Source: Streptomyces sp. NBC_01255 (GTDB lineage Bacteria; Actinomycetota; Actinomycetes; Streptomycetales; Streptomycetaceae). Taken from it: a DNA stretch of 64,000 nucleotides. The notes under the pieces were generated by a model. That model did no database searches, was not told where the DNA came from, and worked only from the letters and a program-made list of their open reading frames with translations. Shown here piece after piece: positions 7,592 through 16,949 of the stretch; positions within the stretch are counted from its first letter, which is position 1, and every line of letters starts with the position of its first letter. The DNA is taken from positions 6,324,001 through 6,388,000 of the forward strand of contig NZ_CP108474.1 in assembly GCF_036226445.1 (NCBI RefSeq), in the 5' to 3' direction. The position numbers were made by a program, and so were the translations under genes.

Positions 7592-8985
7592 CCCCCGGCC
7601 CCCTTCAAGAACAGCTCCACGCGCCGGTCCAGATAGGCCCCCAGCTCGTCGAACCCCGTCCGTCCCTCCGCGAACTGGGCGACCTCCACCAGGGCCGCCA
7701 GATCCTCCGCGTCCCGGATCCCGGCCGTCGGCACGCTCGGCGCCAGCCGGCGCACGTCGAAGCCCTCCGCGTCGTATACGGGGTTGAGGTGGACGACACT
7801 CGTCCGACGCTCCGGATCGAGCCGCGACCGCCACACCCGCAGGACCTCTCCCGCGAGCCCCGGCGGGGCGTTGTCCCAGCCGTCCGAGACGATCACCACC
7901 CGGTCGGGTCCGGTCTCCAGCGCGTCCAGGATCCGCAGGCCCAGCGGCGTCGGCCCGGACGGCCGGACGAGCAGCGGATCGGAGCCGCCCGAGGTCCACA
8001 GCGCGGTGTACGCCCCCGGCGCCGCGAGCGCCTCCAGGAGAAAGTGGCAGCCCAGCGCGACGGCCAGCGGACGGCGCCGCTTCACCGCCGAACCGGAGGA
8101 GGAGAAGCTGTCGTCCAGGACGGCGGCGACCCGCCCCCAGCTCCCCGCGTACGGCCCGGCCGCACGCCGGGCGGCGGCGCGCAGCGCGTGCGTCAGCTCG
8201 GCCCGCCGCTCCACCCGCTTGCCGAACGGCAGCGCGAGGACGTACAGCGCGAGCCGGGTGAGCGGCATGACGGTCAGATCGGCGGCCCGCTCCGTCCTGA
8301 GCTGCTCGAGGCGTGTCATCCGGGGCGCGATCCGCTCCAGGAACACGGCGCGGGGCACCTTGTGCCGGGCGGCGAAGCCCTCGGCGACCGTGAACGGCAG
8401 CTCGTACAGCGCGCCCTGCTCGTAGTGCGCGCGGCGGTACGCGTCGAGGGTGGCGTTCCCGTACCGGACGCGGCGGCCCGGCGCGAAGAGGAAGTCGCCG
8501 GTCTCGGGGTCGGCCGGCCGGCCGTGGACGTGCCGGAGGGCGGCCTTCACCCCGGGCCGGTACTTCACGGCGTCCAGCGCGGGGTCGGGCCGGGCGGCGA
8601 TCCACGCGCGCACGATCGCGCGCGTGCGGCGGTTGTTGACCCCGGCGGCGCGCAGCGTACGGAACAGCCGGTAGACGCGCTGCGGCGGCAGCAGCGCGAG
8701 CCGCGCGGCGATCAGCCGCCCCTCGGCCCGCTTCGCCTCGGGCCCGCCCGCCTCGTGGGGCGTGCGCAGCAGCTGCTCGACGATGAGGGCGGCGTTGTGG
8801 TGGTTGATGTCGAGGGCGAGCGCGGCCGCGTACACGGGGCGGTAGTTGACCCGTACGTACTCGTGGACGAACCGCAGCGAGAAGCGCTGCGCGGCGGCGG
8901 AGGAGCGGAACTCGCGCTGGCCGGTGGCGGTCACGGCGGCGTTGACGAAGAGGAGCACGTCCTCGGCGGCGACGAGCTCGGACAA
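7588..8985 (-). CDS. vWA-domain protein, Ro60/TROVE-like
   Basis: A 465-residue protein. The N-terminal about 300 residues are helical and basic, resembling the HEAT-repeat ring of TROVE/Ro60 RNA-binding proteins (for example FVNAAVTATGQREF and VKYRPGVKAALRHVHG). The C-terminal part is a von Willebrand A domain with a complete metal-ion-dependent adhesion site: DDSFS (DxSxS), the Thr in PSGPTPLG, and the Asp in VIVSDGWDN. Bacterial Ro proteins bind Y-like RNAs and help RNA turnover or repair, but the match here is by architecture only. I prefer the TTG start at 8985, which has GAAGGGGAG a few nt upstream. The longer ATG form (9051) adds a Cys/His/Pro-rich, unlikely leader. It is coupled to the downstream gene by a 4-nt overlap. 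Confidence 0.7.
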   Translation of the reverse strand: MSELVAAEDVLLFVNAAVTATGQREFRSSAAAQRFSLRFVHEYVRVNYRPVYAAALALDINHHNAALIVEQLLRTPHEAGGPEAKRAEGRLIAARLALLPPQRVYRLFRTLRAAGVNNRRTRAIVRAWIAARPDPALDAVKYRPGVKAALRHVHGRPADPETGDFLFAPGRRVRYGNATLDAYRRAHYEQGALYELPFTVAEGFAARHKVPRAVFLERIAPRMTRLEQLRTERAADLTVMPLTRLALYVLALPFGKRVERRAELTHALRAAARRAAGPYAGSWGRVAAVLDDSFSSSGSAVKRRRPLAVALGCHFLLEALAAPGAYTALWTSGGSDPLLVRPSGPTPLGLRILDALETGPDRVVIVSDGWDNAPPGLAGEVLRVWRSRLDPERRTSVVHLNPVYDAEGFDVRRLAPSVPTAGIRDAEDLAALVEVAQFAEGRTGFDELGAYLDRRVELFLKGAGG

Positions 8986-9191
8986 GGCTCTCCCCTTCTC
9001 GTGGGCGCCGGCCGGGGAATGGGGGCACGAACAGCGAAGACGTTGCTTCATAGGCAGGTTCCGGAAGTCGCACCGAAGTCCCGCGGCCGGCGGGGAAACG
9101 CTAACACCGGGGTGGGGGAGGCCCGCCAGCGGATTACGGCGGGCCCGGCCCGATCGCCCGCGCTGTCAGAGGCACCGGGCAGACTGGGGGC

Positions 9192-10112
9192 ATGGCGAAG
9201 CACCAGGGCGCGAAGCCCCGTATCGGACTTCTCGGCACCGGCCCCTGGGCCGCCCGTACGCACGCGCCCGCGCTCGCCGGGCATCCGGGCGTCGAGTTCA
9301 GCGGGGTGTGGGGCAGACGCCCGGAGGCGGCGGAGGCGCTCGCCGCCGCGTCCGGCACGCGCGCGTACGACGACGTGGACGCGCTCTTCGCGGCCAGCGA
9401 CGCCGTGGCCTTCGCGCTGCCGCCGGACGTCCAGGCGCCGTTGGCGGTGCGGGCGGCGGAGGCCGGCTGCCACGTCCTGCTCGACAAGCCGGTCGCCACG
9501 ACGGTGGCGGCGGCCCGCGAGGTCGCCGAGGCGACGGAGAAGGCCGGAGTCGCCTCCGTCGTGTTCTGCACGCTCCGCTTCGCGGAGACGACGGCCCGCT
9601 GGATCGAGGAGCAGACGGCGGCGGGCGGCTGGTTCCTGGGCGAGGCGCACTGGCTGGGCTCGCTCTACGGCCCCGGTTCCACCAGCGACTACGCCGCCTC
9701 GCCCTGGCGGCGGGAGAAGGGCGGGCTGTGGGACGTCGGCCCGCACGTCCTCTCCGTCTACCTGCCGGTCCTCGGCGACGTCACCGCGATCACGGCCGCG
9801 CCGGGCCCGGCGGACACCCACCACCTGGTCCTGCGCCACGGCTCCGGCGCGAGCAGCACGGCCACCCTCACGCTGAGCGCCCCACCGGAGGCCGTGGAGG
9901 TGACGCTCTCCCTGCACGGCACCCGGGGCCGGGCCGAACTGCCCCGCTGGGGAGGAGCGGTGGACGCCTTCGCCGCGGCCGTGGACGCCCTGCTCACGGC
10001 GGCCCGCACCGGCCAGGCGCACCCGTGCGACGCCCGGTTCGGCCTGCGCCTGACCGAGATCCTGACGGAGGCGGAGCGGCTCGCCGCTCAGAGCGCGGCG
10101 GACAAGGCCTGA
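9192..10112 (+). CDS. Gfo/Idh/MocA family oxidoreductase
   Basis: A 306-residue NAD(P)-dependent dehydrogenase of sugars or inositol-like polyols. The N-terminal Rossmann motif is IGLLGTGPWAARTHAPAL, and the conserved DKP of the family is present as HVLLDKPVATT near residue 100. The C-terminal half is the alpha/beta substrate domain with the WDVGPHVLS segment carrying the likely catalytic His. The ATG at 9192 follows a GGGGG ribosome site. The gene is divergent from the vWA operon, and its last 25 nt overlap the 3' end of the convergent MocR gene. The substrate cannot be predicted. Confidence 0.88.
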   Translation: MAKHQGAKPRIGLLGTGPWAARTHAPALAGHPGVEFSGVWGRRPEAAEALAAASGTRAYDDVDALFAASDAVAFALPPDVQAPLAVRAAEAGCHVLLDKPVATTVAAAREVAEATEKAGVASVVFCTLRFAETTARWIEEQTAAGGWFLGEAHWLGSLYGPGSTSDYAASPWRREKGGLWDVGPHVLSVYLPVLGDVTAITAAPGPADTHHLVLRHGSGASSTATLTLSAPPEAVEVTLSLHGTRGRAELPRWGGAVDAFAAAVDALLTAARTGQAHPCDARFGLRLTEILTEAERLAAQSAADKA

Positions 10113-11548
10113 CAGAGCGCGTCAAGCGCGGCCGGGTACAGCCGGTCCGGGGGTGTGGCGTAGCCGACGACGAGGCCGTCGGGGAGGGCCGCGCCCAGTG
10201 CCTCCGGGTGCCGGTAGTCCGCGAGGCCCTCCACGGCGACCCCGTGCCGGGCCGCGGCGGCGACGGCCGCCCGCTCCGTCCCCGGGGGCAGTTCCACGAG
10301 GGCGTGCAGCCCGGCGGCGAGACCGGTCACCCGCACCCGCGGCACGCGCTCCGCGAGCACCGCAGCCAGTCGGTCGCGCCGCACGCGGTGGTGCTGGCGC
10401 ATCCGCCGGACGTGCCGGTCGTACGCGCCGGAGTCGACGAACTCCGCGAGCGTGAGCTGCTCCGTCGCCGACGTGTGCGGTTCGCGCAGGCCCTTCGCCT
10501 CGACGACCCCGTCCACGAGGGCCTCCGGCAGGCACATCCAGCCGATCCGCAGCGCGGGGGAGAGGCTCTTGCTGACGGAGCCGAGGAGGACGGTCCGGTC
10601 GGGGTCGAGGCTCTGGACGGCGCCCACCGGCCGCCGGTCGTAGCGGAACTCGCCGTCGTAGTCGTCTTCCACGACGAGCCCGCCGGAGCGCCGCGCCCAC
10701 TCCAGGACGCCGGCCCGGCGTTCCGGGTGGAGCGGCCCGCCGGTGGGGAACTGATGGGCGGGGGTGAGCAGGACGGTGCCCGCCTCCGGGGGGATCTCCG
10801 CGATCCGCGCCCCGTCCTCGTCGACGGCCAGTGGCAGGGTGTGGATCCCCGCCTCGCCCAGCAGCCCCTGGTGGTAGGGGAGTCCGTAGGCCTCGACGGC
10901 CCAGGGCCGGGGAGGCGCCTTGTGGGCGGCCGTCTGGCGGGCGGGTTTCTCGCGGGCGTGCGTCGCCAGGGGAACGCGCGCGAGGAGCCGCAGGGCGTGC
11001 GCGGTGCCGGAGCAGACCACGATCCGGTCCGGGGTGGTCCGTACGCCCCGGACCCGTGCGAGGTACGCGGCGAGGGCCCGGCGCAGTTCGATCCGGCCGC
11101 GCGGGTCCCCGACGCCGAAGACCTCGTGGGGCGCGGCGGTCAGCGCCCGCCGGGCGGCCGCCAGCCAGGCCGCGCGCGGGAAGGCGCCGGGGTCGGGCTT
11201 GCCCTGGACGAGGTCGTACGGGAGTGCTGCCGGCGCGGCGGGCCGTGCCGGTCCGGGGGCCGGAGCGAGGACCCGCTCGGCCACCCGGGTCCCGGAGCCC
11301 TGGCGGGAGGTCAGCCAGCCCTCGGCGACCAGCTCGGCGTACGCGTCGGCGACGGTGTTCCGGGCGATCCCGAGGTCGGCGGCGAGCGACCGGTAGGGCG
11401 GCAGCAGTGTCCCGGGTGCGAGGCGTCCGCCGCGGACGGCCTCGCGCAGGGCCTCGGTGAGCACGGCCCGCCGGCTGCCGCTCGCGCCGAGCTCCAGATG
11501 CAGATCGACCCCGAGCCCGCCGGGCCCTCCGTCCACCATCCCGCTCAC
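10088..11548 (-). CDS. MocR/PdxR-type transcriptional regulator (GntR HTH plus aminotransferase domain)
   Basis: A 486-residue protein with two domains. An N-terminal GntR winged helix (RSLAADLGIARNTVADAYAE, residues of about 50-90) is followed by a fold-type I aminotransferase domain with the PLP lysine in LLGSVSKSLSPALRIGW. Such MocR proteins sense PLP or amino compounds and often control pyridoxal or GABA genes. The frame opens at 11590, but GTG at 11548 has the strong GGAAGGAAG site 4-7 nt before it, so I start there. The gene lies 46 nt downstream of the ArsC-like gene on the same strand and overlaps the convergent oxidoreductase gene by 25 nt, which makes that oxidoreductase a possible target. 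Confidence 0.88.
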   Translation of the reverse strand: MSGMVDGGPGGLGVDLHLELGASGSRRAVLTEALREAVRGGRLAPGTLLPPYRSLAADLGIARNTVADAYAELVAEGWLTSRQGSGTRVAERVLAPAPGPARPAAPAALPYDLVQGKPDPGAFPRAAWLAAARRALTAAPHEVFGVGDPRGRIELRRALAAYLARVRGVRTTPDRIVVCSGTAHALRLLARVPLATHAREKPARQTAAHKAPPRPWAVEAYGLPYHQGLLGEAGIHTLPLAVDEDGARIAEIPPEAGTVLLTPAHQFPTGGPLHPERRAGVLEWARRSGGLVVEDDYDGEFRYDRRPVGAVQSLDPDRTVLLGSVSKSLSPALRIGWMCLPEALVDGVVEAKGLREPHTSATEQLTLAEFVDSGAYDRHVRRMRQHHRVRRDRLAAVLAERVPRVRVTGLAAGLHALVELPPGTERAAVAAAARHGVAVEGLADYRHPEALGAALPDGLVVGYATPPDRLYPAALDALCQALSAAL

Positions 11549-11594
11549 CGCACTTCCTTCCGGGCCGTGTCCCGGCCCTGCCTGCGTCACCGGC

Positions 11595-11954
11595 TCAACG
11601 GGACAGGGCGTCCCGCACGGCCTCCTCCGACCGGGCCACGACGGCCGTGCCGTCCTCCGCCGTGATGATCGGCCGCTGGATCAGTTTGGGGTGCCCGGCG
11701 AGGGCCTCGATCCACCGGTCCCGGTTCGCCGCGTCCCGGGGCCACTCCTTCACACCGAGCTCCTTGGCGACGGCCTCCGACGTCCGCGTGATGTCCCACG
11801 GTTCGAGCCCGAGCCGGTCGAGCACCTGCCGGATCTCGTCGGGCGAGGGCACGTCCTCCAGGTAGCGCCGCACGGTGTAGTCGGCGCCCTCCGCGTCGAG
11901 GAGGGTGAGGGCGCTGCGGCACTTGGAACAGGCGGGATTGATCCAGATCTCCAT
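11595..11954 (-). CDS. ArsC/Spx-family reductase-like protein
   Basis: A 119-residue thioredoxin-fold protein of the ArsC family. The N-terminus MEIWINPACSKCRSAL has the CxxC-type active site (Cys 10 and 13), followed by YLEDVPSPDEI. The conserved Arg-Pro of the arsenate-reductase site is present in LIQRPIITAEDGTAVVAR. It may reduce arsenate or act as a glutaredoxin-like reductase; there are no arsenic resistance neighbours, so the substrate is open. The start is ATG 11954 after GTGGGGG; the longer Gly-rich frame upstream is not coding. Likely in one transcript with the MocR gene. Confidence 0.87.
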   Translation of the reverse strand: MEIWINPACSKCRSALTLLDAEGADYTVRRYLEDVPSPDEIRQVLDRLGLEPWDITRTSEAVAKELGVKEWPRDAANRDRWIEALAGHPKLIQRPIITAEDGTAVVARSEEAVRDALSR

Positions 11955-12102
11955 GCCCCCACGGTACCCCCCAGACCTTCCTCCACCACCCCCCAAACCC
12001 TGCCTGGCCAGGGGCGATTGTCAGTGGGGGCCACTAAAATAAGGGGTGAAGGTGAGGGTCCCGGGGAGGGCCCGCACCCCACCGTTCGCCAGGAGGTAGC
12101 CC

Positions 12103-12378
12103 ATGGCTCTGGCCGTGATCCGGACACCGTCCCTCGAACCCTGGAAGCCGCTCCAGAGGAAGCCGCTCCCCGCGGGCCGCCCCCGCGAGTGGTACGTGAC
12201 GCACAACCGCCGCCTGAAGGCGATGCGTCTCGCGATCGCCCTCCTCGACGCCGGCGTCTACGTCCCGTCGAAGGCCACGAACGCGACGATACGCACGACG
12301 GCCGCCGACATCGGCATCCACCCGCCCTCCGACACCACCTGCCGCATGGTCCGCGCCCTGATCCGCTACGGCCGCTGA
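12103..12378 (+). CDS. Small basic protein, conserved-type hypothetical
   Basis: A 91-residue basic protein (MALAVIRTPSLEPWKPLQRK at the start) with no recognised family. An excellent AGGAGGT site lies 6 nt before the ATG, and codon use is typical of the genome. The centre (WYVTHNRRLKAMRLAIALLD) could form an amphipathic helix; the C-terminus holds IRTTAADIGIHPPSDTTCRM, reminiscent of a short helix-turn-helix but too short to assign. It lies head-on to glnA and shares a bidirectional terminator with it. A TAAAAT hexamer at 12035-12040, just after a small inverted repeat AGTGG/CCACT, may belong to its promoter. Confidence 0.75.
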   Translation: MALAVIRTPSLEPWKPLQRKPLPAGRPREWYVTHNRRLKAMRLAIALLDAGVYVPSKATNATIRTTAADIGIHPPSDTTCRMVRALIRYGR

Positions 12379-12414
12379 CCCCGTAGGGACCGGCGGGGAA
12401 CGGCGGGGAACGGC

Positions 12415-12454
12415 GAAGGCCGTCGCACCCGGGAATCCGGGTGCGACGGCCTTC
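12415..12454. terminator. Bidirectional hairpin terminator between glnA and the 12103 gene
   Basis: A perfect 18-bp stem (GAAGGCCGTCGCACCCGG and complement) with a 4-nt GAAT loop, placed between convergent genes 37 nt and 21 nt from their stop codons. Confidence 0.9.
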
Positions 12455-12474
12455 ACTCGTGAGGCGCGTCCGGC

Positions 12475-13899
<1,425 letters not shown>

Positions 13900-13997
13900 C
13901 CAACTCCTCCTACTCCCGGCCCGGGGAGGGGCGGGGTTGCAGCTCGGTCGTGCGCCATTGCGGTGGCACACGCTGGACCCGACCATAGGCAGACGGG

Positions 13998-14035
13998 ATT
14001 TCTCCAGCATGACCCATTTGTTTCGTCGAAGTTAA
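13998..14035 (-). promoter_or_regulatory. GlnR operator of glnA
   Basis: On the minus strand four 5-nt boxes are spaced by exactly 6 nt: TTAAC, GAAAC, GTCAT, GAAAT. This agrees well with the GlnR consensus (gTnAc-n6-GaAAc twice). A TATGGT hexamer just downstream (13982-13987, minus strand) may be the -10 element of the controlled promoter. Confidence 0.85.
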
Positions 14036-14107
14036 CCGGAGCGGGTGTGCGGCGTGCTGCGACGTGCCCAGTCCGACCCGGACGGAAGTGATCGAAAACG
14101 GGCGCAG

Positions 14108-14113
14108 TACCGT
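14108..14113 (+). promoter_or_regulatory. Putative leaderless -10 element of the RDD gene
   Basis: TACCGT ends 6 nt before the GTG start, and no Shine-Dalgarno site is present, which fits a leaderless transcript. Confidence 0.5.
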
Positions 14114-14119
14114 GGTCGG

Positions 14120-14587
14120 GTGGACAACAGGCAAGCACTCGGATCGTGGCTCTCCGGCCCCCGTGCCGCGGCGGAGCAAGCAGGCGTGGACTTCGGCTAC
14201 CGGGGTCAGCAGCTGGGACTGCCCGAGGAGGGACCCGGCTCGATCGCCCGCCCGGGCCGCCGGCTCGGCGCCCTCGCCTTCGACTGGGCCCTGTGCCTGC
14301 TGATCGCATACGGCCTGATCACCGACAGCTATAGCCAGGCGACCAGCAACTGGGCGCTCGGCCTCCTGCTCGTCCTGAGCGTCCTCACGGTCGGCACCAT
14401 CGGCTCGACGCCCGGCAAGCGCCTCTTCGGTCTGCGGGTCGTCTCGGCGAACGGCGGCCGGCTCAGCCTCCCGCGCGTGGCCATCCGCTCCGTGCTCGTC
14501 TGCCTCGCCATCCCGGCCCTCATCTGGGACCGCGACGGCCGCGGCCTCCACGACCGCCTCTCCGGCGCCGTCCAGGTCCGTATCTGA
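14120..14587 (+). CDS. RDD family membrane protein
   Basis: A 155-residue integral membrane protein. The RDD signature residues are visible: Arg and Asp in RPGRRLGALAFDWALC (first TM helix), the STPGKRLFGLRVV motif after the second helix, and the terminal Asp-Arg in LHDRLSGAVQV. RDD proteins have been linked to transport or ion antiport in a few cases, but the role here is unknown. I start at GTG 14120, giving VDNRQALGSWLSG, with a TACCGT hexamer just upstream; the longer frame from 14045 lacks a ribosome site and overlaps the glnA operator. The gene is divergent from glnA. Confidence 0.88.
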   Translation: MDNRQALGSWLSGPRAAAEQAGVDFGYRGQQLGLPEEGPGSIARPGRRLGALAFDWALCLLIAYGLITDSYSQATSNWALGLLLVLSVLTVGTIGSTPGKRLFGLRVVSANGGRLSLPRVAIRSVLVCLAIPALIWDRDGRGLHDRLSGAVQVRI

Positions 14588-14613
14588 CTCCCCCGAGCAA
14601 TCTGACCCCCCGA

Positions 14614-14663
14614 GTACGCGAGAAGGGCCCCGGACCGTGTGGTCCGGGGCCCTTCTCGCGTAC
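14614..14663. terminator. Bidirectional 23-bp hairpin terminator
   Basis: A perfect 23-bp stem starting GTACGCGAGAAGGGCC, with a GTGT loop, between the convergent RDD and DUF4191 genes. The right arm ends 13 nt from the DUF4191 stop. Confidence 0.92.
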
Positions 14664-14676
14664 GGGGTCGGGCGCG

Positions 14677-15381
14677 TCAGCGCGTCTTCCCGCCGCGAGG
14701 CATCCGCATGCCCTTCGGCATCGGACCCTTCGGCAGCGGCATGTTGCTCATCAGGTCGCCCATCGCACGCAGCCGGTCGTTGGCCGCGGTGACCTGCGGG
14801 CCGGTGAGCACGCGGGGCAGCTTGAGCATGGTCGTACGGAGCTTCTTGAGCGGCACCTGGCCCTCGCCGTCGCCGACGATGAGGTCGTGCACGGGCACGT
14901 CCACCACGACGCGGCTCATCCGCTTCTTCTCGGCCGCCAGCAGAGTCTTCACCCGGTTCGGGTTGCCCTCCGCCACCAGCACGATGCCCGCCTTGCCGAC
15001 CGCGCGGTGCACGACGTCCTGGCTGCGGTTCATCGCGACCGCGGGGGTCGTCGTCCAGCCGCGCCCGACGTTCTGCAGCACCGCCGCCGCCGCACCGGGC
15101 TGGCCCTCCATCTGCCCGAAGGCCGCGCGCTCGGCGCGCCGCCCGAACACGATGGCCGCCGCCAGGAGCGCCAGGACGAAGCCCAGGATGCCCAGATAGA
15201 CCGGATGACCGATGAGGAAGCCGATCGCGAGGAGGACACCGAGTACGACGATGCCCACGCCTGCGACGACAAGTCCGACCTTAGGGTCGGCCTTCCGGGT
15301 CATCTTGTACGTGAGGGCGATCTGCTTGAGCCGCCCGGGGTTCGCAGCGTCAGCGCTGCCAGTGTTTGCCTTCCTCGCCAT
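14677..15381 (-). CDS. DUF4191 membrane protein
   Basis: A 234-residue protein of the actinobacterial DUF4191 family, function unknown. Two adjacent TM helices lie at about residues 35-75 (VGLVVAGVGIVVLGVLLAIG and VYLGILGFVLALLAAAIVFG). A cytosolic region follows (FGQMEGQPGAAAAVLQ, KAGIVLVAEGNPNRVKTLLA), and the C-terminus is basic and Met/Gly/Pro-rich (MPLPKGPMPKGMRMPRGG). The start is ATG 15381. It is 10 nt downstream of the small gene at 15392 and next to lipA, an arrangement conserved in Streptomyces and suggesting a housekeeping role in the envelope. Confidence 0.88.
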   Translation of the reverse strand: MARKANTGSADAANPGRLKQIALTYKMTRKADPKVGLVVAGVGIVVLGVLLAIGFLIGHPVYLGILGFVLALLAAAIVFGRRAERAAFGQMEGQPGAAAAVLQNVGRGWTTTPAVAMNRSQDVVHRAVGKAGIVLVAEGNPNRVKTLLAAEKKRMSRVVVDVPVHDLIVGDGEGQVPLKKLRTTMLKLPRVLTGPQVTAANDRLRAMGDLMSNMPLPKGPMPKGMRMPRGGKTR

Positions 15382-15391
15382 GTCCTGAAGT

Positions 15392-15607
15392 TTACGTGGC
15401 CCGCGAAGCGCGGCCCGACGCGGCCTCCATCACATGCTGGGCCTCGACCCGGTCCTTGGCGTGGCGCCGGTCCTCCAGGACGGAGGTCCAGGCGTTGCGC
15501 CGGGCGGTGCGCTGCCCGGCGCCGAGCAGCAGGGCCTCCACGGCCTTCAGGGCGTCGGTGACGGACGGGATCGCGGTGACGCGGACGTGCGTCGATGCGG
15601 CCGGCAT
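15392..15607 (-). CDS. Small conserved-type hypothetical protein
   Basis: A 71-residue protein (MPAASTHVRVTAIPSVTDAL at the start), mostly helical and charged, with RTARRNAWTSVLEDRRHAKD in the middle. No recognised domain, signal or TM segment. GGGAGGA lies 6 nt before the ATG. It is in the same transcript as the DUF4191 gene (10-nt gap), between it and lipA. The assignment as a real gene rests on the ribosome site, codon use and tight spacing. Confidence 0.75.
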   Translation of the reverse strand: MPAASTHVRVTAIPSVTDALKAVEALLLGAGQRTARRNAWTSVLEDRRHAKDRVEAQHVMEAASGRASRAT

Positions 15608-15773
15608 GTCGGGTCCTCCCTCGATTGCGGATGAGACGAGGCGGGGGGCTGTGAGCGGGTGGTGGCGGTGAGTGAATTCAGGCTCACAGATCGGTGTTAC
15701 CAGGGCGTGACCCGGTGGTCAAACACTGATGAAACGTTGATGCGGCCAAGTGCCGGACGGCGGATACGCCGAC

Positions 15774-15817
15774 GCGGCCCGTACGTCCCCCCTGAGCTGC
15801 GGGGGCGTACGGGCCGC
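15774..15817 (-). terminator. Hairpin terminator downstream of lipA
   Basis: A 12-bp perfect outer stem GCGGCCCGTACG with an extra CCCCC/GGGGG inner pairing, 45 nt after the lipA stop codon. Confidence 0.8.
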
Positions 15818-15861
15818 GCCGGATCCGGCCACTACCGACCGGTAACTGCTTGTGCTCGGAT

Positions 15862-16830
15862 TCACACAGCCTGAGTGGCGTTGTCGACGGCACCGCGCTT
15901 CTCGATCGCCTGCTGGAACAGGCGGCCCGCGCGGTACGAGGAACGGACCAGCGGGCCCGACATCACGCCGGAGAAGCCGATCTCGTCGGCCTCCTCCTTC
16001 AGCTCCACGAACTCCTGCGGCTTCACCCAGCGCTCGACGGGGTGGTGCCGGACCGAGGGGCGCAGGTACTGCGTGATCGTGATGAGCTCGCAACCCGCGT
16101 CGTGCAGCTGCTGGAGCGCCTCGCTGACTTCCTCGCGGGTCTCGCCCATGCCGAGGATCAGGTTCGACTTCGTGACCAGACCGTAGTCACGGGCCTGCGT
16201 GATGACGTCCAGCGAACGCTCGTACCGGAAGCCCGGACGGATCCGCTTGAAGATCCGCGGCACCGTCTCCACGTTGTGCGCGAAGACCTCGGGGCGGGAG
16301 GCGAAGACCTCGGCCAGGAGCTCCGGCACCGCGTTGAAGTCGGGGGCGAGCAGCTCGACCTTCGTACGGCCGTCGGCGCGCTCCGCCGTCTGCTGGTGGA
16401 TCTGGCGCACGGTCTCCGCGTACAGCCAGGCACCGCCGTCCGCCAGGTCGTCGCGCGCGACGCCCGTGATGGTGGCGTAGTTCAGGTCCATCGTGACGAC
16501 CGACTCGCCCACGCGGCGCGGCTCGTCACGGTCCAGCGCCTCGGGCTTGCCCGTGTCGATCTGGCAGAAGTCGCAGCGCCGGGTGCACTGGTCGCCGCCG
16601 ATGAGGAAGGTCGCCTCGCGGTCCTCCCAGCACTCGAAGATGTTGGGACAGCCCGCCTCCTGGCAGACCGTGTGCAGGCCCTCGCTCTTCACGAGGCCCT
16701 GCATCTTCGTGTATTCGGGCCCCATCTTCGCGCGGGTCTTGATCCACTCGGGCTTGCGCTCGATGGGGGTCTGGGCGTTCCGGACCTCCAGGCGCAGCAT
16801 CTTGCGTCCGTCGGGTGCGACTGCGGACAC
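15862..16830 (-). CDS. lipA: Lipoyl synthase
   Basis: A 322-residue radical-SAM enzyme that inserts two sulfurs into octanoyl-lysine on lipoyl domains. Both Fe-S clusters are readable: the auxiliary cluster [12 protein letters not shown] (C-x4-C-x5-C) and the radical-[11 protein letters not shown] (CxxxCxxC). The terminal RSSYRAG holds the conserved Arg-Ser-Ser that binds the auxiliary cluster. The start is GTG 16830 ([15 protein letters not shown]) with ACAGGAG 5-6 nt upstream. lipB lies 119 nt upstream on the same strand. The client E2 protein is encoded at 33136 in this window. Confidence 0.97.
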   Translation of the reverse strand: MSAVAPDGRKMLRLEVRNAQTPIERKPEWIKTRAKMGPEYTKMQGLVKSEGLHTVCQEAGCPNIFECWEDREATFLIGGDQCTRRCDFCQIDTGKPEALDRDEPRRVGESVVTMDLNYATITGVARDDLADGGAWLYAETVRQIHQQTAERADGRTKVELLAPDFNAVPELLAEVFASRPEVFAHNVETVPRIFKRIRPGFRYERSLDVITQARDYGLVTKSNLILGMGETREEVSEALQQLHDAGCELITITQYLRPSVRHHPVERWVKPQEFVELKEEADEIGFSGVMSGPLVRSSYRAGRLFQQAIEKRGAVDNATQAV

Positions 16831-16949
16831 ATCGGCTCCTGTAGCTTCGATTCTTCGGCGCACACCAGGGTACGCCCGTTGCTTCCCATGCCTTACCGTC
16901 TGACCAACCTCTGGCCAGAGCACCGCATTCCTCGGACCTCGGACCGCCG

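Noticed and set aside
14614..14663. 23-bp perfect hairpin as a novel element
   Set aside because: Its place between convergent genes and its similarity in style to the other hairpins in the window make it an ordinary bidirectional terminator.
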